A DNA stretch of 26,693 nucleotides, from the NCBI GenBank assembly GCA_964195155.1, contig CAXMOP010000061.1, positions 1 to 26,693 on the forward strand, written 5' to 3'. The notes under the pieces are model-generated. The model searched no databases and had not been told where the DNA came from. It worked only from the letters and a program-made list of their open reading frames with translations. A program made the translations under genes and the position numbers. This stretch comes from JACZST01 sp964195155. GTDB taxonomy: Bacteria; Actinomycetota; Acidimicrobiia; Spongiisociales; UBA5794. This document shows positions 21,964 through 26,693 of this stretch, piece after piece (position 1 is the stretch's first letter; each line of letters starts with the position of its first letter).

Positions 21964-21998
21964 GAGACGCGAGTCGCGAGACCCGATTCACGAGTTCT
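21964..21998. repeat. Degenerate heptad tandem repeat (GAGTCGC type), 5 units
   Basis: Units on the plus strand: gagacgc, gagtcgc, gagaccc, gattcac, gagttct. The last two units overlap the 3' end of pyrF (stop 21988-21990). They are more diverged than the copies at 16181 and 17807 but keep the 7-bp period. Confidence 0.65.
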
Positions 21999-22692
21999 GA
22001 GCGTCGGTTTCGGTGTTCGCCGCCTCTTCGATCGCCGCTGCGGCGACGGCGGGCTCAGGAGCCGCGGTGATCGGCCTACCCACGACGAGATAGTCGGCCC
22101 CGGCGGCAATCGCCTCGGCCGGCGCTGCGGTGCGGGCCTGGTCGTCGTCCGCCGATTCGATGCGGATCCCCGGGATGACCCGCACCAGTCCCGGTGCAGC
22201 TTCGGCGACGATGGCGACCTCGAGGGGAGACGACACGATCCCCTCGCATCCTGCTCCGGCCGCTACGCGGGCCATCGCCGCGGCGAGCCGAGATGGTTCC
22301 GCATCGATCCCAACGGAGGACAGCATGACCTCGTCGAGGGAGGTGAGAACGGTGACCGCCAGGATCCCGCCCTCGGGGTTTCCCTCACGTAGCCCGGTGA
22401 CCGCGCCACGCAGCATGTCAGATCCGCCGGCGGCGTGTGCGGTCACCCAGCGGGCTCCGTGTCCGCCAAGGCTGCGCGCTGCCGCCTCGACCTGTGAGGG
22501 AATGTCGTGCAGCTTGGCGTCGGCGAAAACCGGTCGTCCCAGCTCGGCGAGCTCGCCAATCAGTCGCGGCCCGGGACCGAAGAGGAGACCAAGTCCGATC
22601 TTGAACCCGGCAACGTGATCGCGTACCTCGGCTGCCAATGCCAGCGCGGCTTCGCCGGTGGGGAGGTCGAGGGCGACGATCGTCCTCACCAT
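21988..22692 (-). CDS. pyrF: Orotidine 5'-phosphate decarboxylase
   Basis: 234-aa TIM-barrel enzyme for the last step of UMP synthesis. It begins IVALDLPTGEAAL, has the catalytic DAKLHDIPSQV (Asp-Lys-Asp array), VTAHAAGG, a GIVSSPLE segment, VIPGIR and a phosphate-binding YLVVGRPIT. The start is ATG 22690-22692, overlapping the pyrD stop by 7 nt; GTG 22689 (GTGA overlap) is equally possible. The Ala-rich C-terminal tail ends ETDAQNS within the heptad block. It is the last gene of the pyr operon. Confidence 0.96.
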   Translation of the reverse strand: MVRTIVALDLPTGEAALALAAEVRDHVAGFKIGLGLLFGPGPRLIGELAELGRPVFADAKLHDIPSQVEAAARSLGGHGARWVTAHAAGGSDMLRGAVTGLREGNPEGGILAVTVLTSLDEVMLSSVGIDAEPSRLAAAMARVAAGAGCEGIVSSPLEVAIVAEAAPGLVRVIPGIRIESADDDQARTAAPAEAIAAGADYLVVGRPITAAPEPAVAAAAIEEAANTETDAQNS

Positions 22693-23606
22693 TGATGGGC
22701 CCCACCGACCAGCTCCCCCACCGCGCCAACCCCCTCAGCATCCATGTACTCACGGATCGTCGAGACGATTCGCCCGCCCACCCTGGGTCGATTGAAGTGC
22801 TCGGTGCCGATGGCAACCGCAGCGGCGCCCGCGAGGAGGTACTCGATCGCGTCCTCGCCCGATCGGATGCCGCCGCAACCAACGATCGGCAGGTCGGGGA
22901 TCGCCTGTGCCACTTCCCACACACACCGCATGGCGATCGGCTTGAGGGGCGGACCCGAATAGCCGCCGACGATGCCGCTGAGTTTTGGCCGTTTTCGCTC
23001 GATGTCGATCCCTGCTCCCCAGACGGTGTTGGTCAAGACGACCCAGTCGGCGCCGGCTTCGGCGACCGCATCGGCAACGCCGACCACGTCGGCGGCGTTT
23101 GGCGACAGCTTCGCCCCGACCGGCAGCTCGGTCGCCGCTCGGACCTCACTGACCACCTTGGCTGATGCCCGGGCATCGAGAGCAAAGAGCTTGCCACCGA
23201 GGTTGGGACAGGAGAGGTTGACCTCGATGGCGGCAACGCCGGCTTTGGTCAGGCCGCGGGCGACGTCGGCAAATCCGCCGGGGTCCTCGGCCACCGTTGA
23301 GCCCCAGACCGCGGTGGGGATCGTTTCGAGGCGGGGACCGAACTCCCTGCTCCACGCCTCAATGCCGGGATTTTGGATCCCGATCCCGTTCAGCATGCCC
23401 TGACCCGCGGGGGCGAGCCGTGGTGGCGCCTTGCCGGCCCATGGCTCGGGTGATACCGACTTGGCGACCGCGGCCCCGTAGATGGAGAAGTCGATGACCC
23501 GGGCGAAGTCGACCACAGACCCCACCGTTCCCGAAGCGGCGATGAGCGGCGATTGCAGCCGTACCGGCCCCAGTTCGGTGATCAGCGCGGGCATGGCGGT
23601 GATCAC
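22686..23606 (-). CDS. pyrD: Dihydroorotate dehydrogenase, class 1B type
   Basis: 306-aa FMN enzyme that oxidises dihydroorotate to orotate. VRLQSPLIAASGTVG, KSVSPEPWAGKAPPRLA, GIQNPGI, the catalytic Cys in EVNLSCPNLGG, LSPNAADV, NTVWGAGIDI and GGIRSGEDAIEYLLAGA mark the soluble class 1B (PyrDB) rather than quinone-linked class 2. Class 1B normally pairs with the iron-sulfur/FAD subunit PyrK, which is not in this window. GTG 23604-23606 makes a GTGA overlap with pyrC; ATG 23594 is the alternative, and the frame beyond is pyrC shadow. Confidence 0.94.
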   Translation of the reverse strand: MITAMPALITELGPVRLQSPLIAASGTVGSVVDFARVIDFSIYGAAVAKSVSPEPWAGKAPPRLAPAGQGMLNGIGIQNPGIEAWSREFGPRLETIPTAVWGSTVAEDPGGFADVARGLTKAGVAAIEVNLSCPNLGGKLFALDARASAKVVSEVRAATELPVGAKLSPNAADVVGVADAVAEAGADWVVLTNTVWGAGIDIERKRPKLSGIVGGYSGPPLKPIAMRCVWEVAQAIPDLPIVGCGGIRSGEDAIEYLLAGAAAVAIGTEHFNRPRVGGRIVSTIREYMDAEGVGAVGELVGGAHQW

Positions 23607-24880
23607 GCGCTCAGCGCAACCGGTGCGCCGTCTCTGGCGGTGATCGTTCCTGCGAATACGGTTGCCACGACCCGCCCCGTGAGGGTCATCCCCAGGTAGG
23701 GCGTGTTGGACGAAAGCGACGCAGTTCGCTCCGGCACCCATTGCTTGGCTGCGTCGAACACCGTGAGATGGCCGGGATTGCCCACGGCAACCGGGCGTCC
23801 ATGATCGGCCAGACCGGCGATCCTGGCCGGAGCGACGGACATCCGGGCATAGAAGGATGCCGCGTCGAGCGGCGCCACCGTGTTGACGACGGCCGCGGCC
23901 CACTCGAGGCCGGTGATGCCATTGGGAGCGTCCTCGAAGGGAACGTCCTTCTCGTGGGCGGCGTGGGGAGCATGGTCGGTGGCGATGGCGTCGATCGTGC
24001 CATCGGCGAGACCATTACGGAGTGCCACTCGATCGTCACTGCTGCGAAGTGGCGGCATCATCTTGAAGACCGGATCGGTGCCGGCGACGGCGCCGTCATC
24101 GAACGCCAAGTGATGCGGAGTGACTTCCGCCGTCACCGCCAGCCCGGAGGCTTTCGCCGCAGCGATCATCTCGACGGCACCCGCCGTTGAGAGATGCTGC
24201 ACGTGGTACCGGGCGCCGGTGAGCTTGGCCAGTTGCAGATCACGAGCGATGACGACATCCTCGGCCTGCGGCGGGATGGCGAACATGCCGAGCCGCGAAG
24301 ACACCGCCCCTTCGTGCATCGAGCCGCCGCCAGCGAGATCCGGGTCGACGGCATGTTGGGCAATCGTCCCTCCCCGGGCAGCGAGATAATCCATCGCCTG
24401 GCGCAGGAGGCCGGCGTCGGCAACGGCATCCCCGTCGTCGGTGAAGATCCGCACCCCGGCATCCCACAAATCGTCGAGGTGTGCCAGGTGCTCGCCCTGT
24501 CGACCCAGCGACACCGCACCTGCGGGAACCACGTCGACCAGGCCGACCTGTCGTCCCCGGTCGGCGATGAACCGCGCCAGGTGGCCGGCATCGGTAGCCG
24601 GGTTGGTGTTCGGCATCGCCACGACCGCGGTATAGCCACCGGCGGCAGCAGCAGCCGATCCGGAAGCGATGTCCTCCTTCCATTCTTGGCCGGGCTCGCG
24701 AAGATGCGTATGGAGGTCGACGAACCCGGGGCCGATCCAGGCGCCATCGCACTCGATGACCGCGGCACCGTCGAGCCCCGGGCCGATCTCGGTGATCACG
24801 CCGGACTCGATCCGAACGTCACCGCTCACCAGACCGTCCGGCGTGACGATCTCACCCCCGGACAGCACCACGTCACTCAC
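23603..24880 (-). CDS. pyrC: Dihydroorotase (class I)
   Basis: 425-aa zinc amidohydrolase that cyclises carbamoyl-aspartate to dihydroorotate. DLHTHLREPG carries the first metal His pair and substrate Arg. FTDDGDAV replaces the carbamylated-lysine position with Asp, as in class I enzymes. QHAVD and HVQHLST supply further histidines, and ATDHAPH the catalytic Asp. The start is GTG 24880, overlapping the pyrB stop by 8 nt. Active-site residues look complete, so this is an active PyrC rather than the non-catalytic PyrC-like partner of some ATCases. Confidence 0.96.
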   Translation of the reverse strand: MSDVVLSGGEIVTPDGLVSGDVRIESGVITEIGPGLDGAAVIECDGAWIGPGFVDLHTHLREPGQEWKEDIASGSAAAAAGGYTAVVAMPNTNPATDAGHLARFIADRGRQVGLVDVVPAGAVSLGRQGEHLAHLDDLWDAGVRIFTDDGDAVADAGLLRQAMDYLAARGGTIAQHAVDPDLAGGGSMHEGAVSSRLGMFAIPPQAEDVVIARDLQLAKLTGARYHVQHLSTAGAVEMIAAAKASGLAVTAEVTPHHLAFDDGAVAGTDPVFKMMPPLRSSDDRVALRNGLADGTIDAIATDHAPHAAHEKDVPFEDAPNGITGLEWAAAVVNTVAPLDAASFYARMSVAPARIAGLADHGRPVAVGNPGHLTVFDAAKQWVPERTASLSSNTPYLGMTLTGRVVATVFAGTITARDGAPVALSA

Positions 24881-25790
24881 TGTGCTCGCCTCCCATCAGA
24901 CGGAACAGGACGGCCATTCGCACGGCTACCCCGTTGGAAACCTGCTTGAGGATCAGGCTGCGCTCGTCATCGGCGACCTCGGCGGCAATTTCAACGCCGC
25001 GGTTCATCGGGCCGGGATGGAGCACCACCGAGTCCGGTTTCAACCGGGCAAACCGTTCTCGGGTCATCCCGAAGCGCTTGGTGTACTCCGACAACGAAGG
25101 AAAGACGGATGCTCCTCCGCGCTCTGCTTGGACGCGAAGCAGATAGACGACATCGAGCTCGGAGATGACATGGTCGAGATCCTCCGTGGCCGAAGCCGGC
25201 CAGTCCTCGGCCGCTATCGGGAGCAGCGTGCGTGGCCCGACCATCGTGACCTCAGCGCCGAGGGTCGAGAAGGCAAAGACGTCCGAGCGAGCCACCCGGG
25301 AGTGGCGGATGTCGCCGACGATCCCGATGCGGACGCCGTCGAGCGTTCCGAAGCGCTGTCGGATGGTCAGCGCATCGAGCAGCGCCTGGGTCGGATGTTG
25401 ATGGGCGCCGTCACCCGCGTTGAGCACCGGCTGATCGACCCACTCGGCGATGCGCCACGGTGCACCGGTTGCCTGGTGGCGCACGACCATGGCGTCGGTG
25501 CCCATCGCCTGGACCGTGAGGACCGTGTCCTTGAGGCTCTCTCCCTTCTTCAGCGCAGACGTGCCCGGCGAGAACGACATCGTGTCCGCGCTCAACGCCT
25601 TGGCCGCCTTTTCGAAGGAGAGCTTCGTCCGGGTCGACGGCTCGAAGAACATCGTCGCCACCGTTTTGCCGCGAAGGGCAGGAACCTTCGGTATTGGGCG
25701 GGCCAGTACCTCGACGAAGCTGTCGGCGTCGTCGAGCAGGTCGGTCAGATCTTGGCGACTGACATCCTCGGTGCTGAGAAAGTGGTTCAT
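24873..25790 (-). CDS. pyrB: Aspartate carbamoyltransferase catalytic subunit
   Basis: 305-aa ATCase chain, the committed step of pyrimidine synthesis. The carbamoyl-phosphate loop is FFEPSTRTKLSFE, the 80s-loop lysine lies in ALKKGESL, and HQHPTQALLD, GDIRHSRVARS, LLRVQAER and HPGPMNRGVE are in family positions. No PyrI regulatory subunit is adjacent, so allostery by the E. coli mechanism is unlikely. GGAGGT six bases upstream and a TAATG overlap with pyrR support ATG 25788-25790. Confidence 0.97.
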   Translation of the reverse strand: MNHFLSTEDVSRQDLTDLLDDADSFVEVLARPIPKVPALRGKTVATMFFEPSTRTKLSFEKAAKALSADTMSFSPGTSALKKGESLKDTVLTVQAMGTDAMVVRHQATGAPWRIAEWVDQPVLNAGDGAHQHPTQALLDALTIRQRFGTLDGVRIGIVGDIRHSRVARSDVFAFSTLGAEVTMVGPRTLLPIAAEDWPASATEDLDHVISELDVVYLLRVQAERGGASVFPSLSEYTKRFGMTRERFARLKPDSVVLHPGPMNRGVEIAAEVADDERSLILKQVSNGVAVRMAVLFRLMGGEHSE

Positions 25791-26320
25791 TACGTACCTC
25801 CGGTTTCGATGACGACCCCGTCATGTCCGTCGATCTCGACGACATGAACGGTGACCCGCTCACCGGGAGCGGTTGGCAGGTTCTTTCCGACATAGTCGGG
25901 TCGGATGGGGAGTTCGCGGTGACCGCGGTCGACGAGCGCGGCGAGCTGCACCCGGGCAGGCCGGCCCAGATCGGCGAGTGCGTCGAGCGCCGCCCGAATC
26001 GTCCTTCCCGTGTAGAGGACGTCGTCGACGAGAACGACCGTGGCTCCGTCGATCTCCGGGACTGCGGTCCTGCCGAGCTCGGTCTTCGGCCTGGTATCCA
26101 AGTCATCGCGGTACAACCCGATGTCGAGGATTCCGGTAGGCATCGTTTCGCCCTCGATGGTCTCGATCGCCGCGGCCAGACGCTTGGCGAGCGGAGCCCC
26201 GCGGGTGTGGATCCCGACGAGCACCACATCTTCGGCTCCCCGGTTTCTCTCCAGAATCTCGTGTGCGATGCGGGTCAACGCCCGATCGATGTCACCGGGG
26301 TCCATCAATCGCCTGGTCAT
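25790..26320 (-). CDS. pyrR: Bifunctional pyr operon regulator / uracil phosphoribosyltransferase PyrR
   Basis: 176-aa phosphoribosyltransferase-fold protein. The PRPP loop is VVLVDDVLYTGRTIRAALDAL and ALTRIAHEILERN is the conserved N-terminal helix. PyrR binds pyr mRNA when UMP is high and has weak UPRTase activity. I chose ATG 26320 (MTRRLMDPGDID); TTG 26344 and ATG 26305 are alternatives. There is no Shine-Dalgarno, so initiation may be leaderless, though I see no clear -10. I could not find the classical PyrR RNA loop in the upstream region, which is filled with GC-rich repeats. Confidence 0.94.
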   Translation of the reverse strand: MTRRLMDPGDIDRALTRIAHEILERNRGAEDVVLVGIHTRGAPLAKRLAAAIETIEGETMPTGILDIGLYRDDLDTRPKTELGRTAVPEIDGATVVLVDDVLYTGRTIRAALDALADLGRPARVQLAALVDRGHRELPIRPDYVGKNLPTAPGERVTVHVVEIDGHDGVVIETGGT

Positions 26321-26395
26321 CGGGCGACGAGGTGTCGTTGGCAATCCCCAATGTCGGTCCGAGGGCCGGGGGGTCGAACCGTCGTCGCGGACCTG

Positions 26396-26515
26396 TCCTT
26401 TGCTCCCCCCTCAGGGGGGAGTCCTGACCGAAGGGAGGGGAGGGGGGTCGAACCGTGGTCGCGACAACGCTTTGACCCCCTCCGCCTCGCTGCGCTCCGC
26501 ACCTCCCCCTGAGGT
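26396..26515. repeat. Composite REP/MITE-like palindromic element, copy 2 (inverted)
   Basis: The reverse complement aligns with 16229-16344: CCTCAGGGGGAGGTGC, GCAGCGAGGCGGAGGGGGTC, AAAGCGTTGTCGCGACCACG, a GACCCCCCTCCC half and CTCCCCCC-TCA-GGGGGGAG. It lies 80 nt upstream of pyrR. A partial echo of the centre, GGGGGGTCGAACCGTCGTCG, occurs at 26369-26388, so the element has been partly duplicated. Confidence 0.7.
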
Positions 26516-26656
26516 GTCGCATGTCGCGACAGTGCGACAATCGGGGGCTCACCGCCGCGACGTTCTCTTTGCTCCCCCCTCAGGGTGTCGTGTTTCGCGA
26601 CAGTGCAACGACCGTTGGGCTCATCGCCGCGGCGTTCTCTTTGCTCCCCCCTCAGG
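26511..26656. repeat. Two tandem ~72-bp direct repeats with a nested palindrome
   Basis: Unit 1 (26511-26580) and unit 2 (26581-26652) share CGCGACAGTGC, GGGCTCA-CGCCGCG and GCGTTCTC/ACGTTCTC, then the identical TCTTTGCTCCCCCCT; a few indels and substitutions separate them. Unit 1 contains the near-palindrome TGTCGC-A-TGTCGCGACA-GT-GCGACA (26515-26539). Each unit ends in the left arm of the REP-like hairpin. Confidence 0.7.
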
Positions 26657-26693
26657 GGGGAGTCCCGCCGCAGGCGGGGAGGGGGGTCAAACC
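26639..26693. repeat. REP-like half-element, truncated by the window edge
   Basis: TTTGCTCCCCCC-TCA-GGGGGG, then AGTCCCGCCGCAGGCGGGG and AGGGGGGTCAAACC. It matches 26399-26453 closely and the reverse complement of about 16294-16347 more distantly. The element continues off the right edge. Confidence 0.65.

Noticed and set aside
26321..26420. PyrR-binding attenuator upstream of pyrR
   Set aside because: I found neither the conserved PyrR-binding loop nor a U-tract terminator; the region consists of GC-rich repeats.

Overview
The window is a 26.7-kb stretch of high-GC bacterial chromosome, and every gene I can support lies on the minus strand. A mycobacterial-type integration host factor (mihF) next to gmk-rpoZ-coaBC-priA, the order infC-rpmI-rplT-SpoU methylase-pheST, a helicase-dead PriA, a CoaBC lacking the usual CoaC cysteine, frequent leaderless-looking starts and a lipoprotein with a Thr/Pro linker all point to an actinobacterium. 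A lineage such as Acidimicrobiia is a plausible guess, but I cannot place it from the sequence alone. Nearly all genes are housekeeping genes; the interest lies in their expression signals and intergenic repeats.

Layout, read in the direction of transcription (right to left): a repeat-rich end (26.35-26.69 kb); the pyrimidine operon pyrR-pyrB-pyrC-pyrD-pyrF (26.3-22.0 kb); mihF-gmk-rpoZ-coaBC-priA (21.9-17.9 kb); def-fmt (17.8-16.4 kb); rpe plus a REC-GGDEF regulator (16.2-14.6 kb); an FMN riboswitch followed by ribD-ribE-ribBA-ribH (14.3-10.8 kb); an attenuated leader followed by infC-rpmI-rplT-SpoU methylase (10.7-8.7 kb); a frameshifted beta-propeller lipoprotein gene and a three-helix membrane protein (8.6-6.9 kb); a phenylalanine leader peptide and attenuator followed by pheS-pheT-3-methyladenine glycosylase, then tyrS (6.9-1.45 kb); two tiny membrane proteins; and the leader and first ~515 nt of a 16S rRNA gene that runs off the left edge.

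Main observations. (1) A four-segment, ribosome-mediated attenuator precedes pheST: a 22-codon leader peptide with Phe codons at 7, 9 and 11, followed by mutually exclusive hairpins. (2) Four intergenic regions carry tandem 7-bp repeats with a GACT core (GACTCNN or GACTGNN), each around the end of one transcription unit and upstream of the next promoter; three abut the stop codon of the upstream gene. (3) Two genes (3-methyladenine glycosylase and priA) appear to start at CTG inside a CTGA start/stop overlap, and infC starts at ATC. (4) A composite GC-rich REP/MITE-like element of ~115 bp occurs twice in opposite orientation, with further copies beside it. (5) The FMN riboswitch seems to hide the ribD ribosome-binding site directly in its P1 helix, and a Rho-independent terminator sits between the infC promoter and the infC start.

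Translational coupling is pervasive: most neighbouring genes overlap by 1-8 nt (ATGA, GTGA, CTGA, TAATG, TGATG). Several genes that usually belong to these neighbourhoods in actinobacteria (carAB, pyrK, metK, rsmB) are absent.
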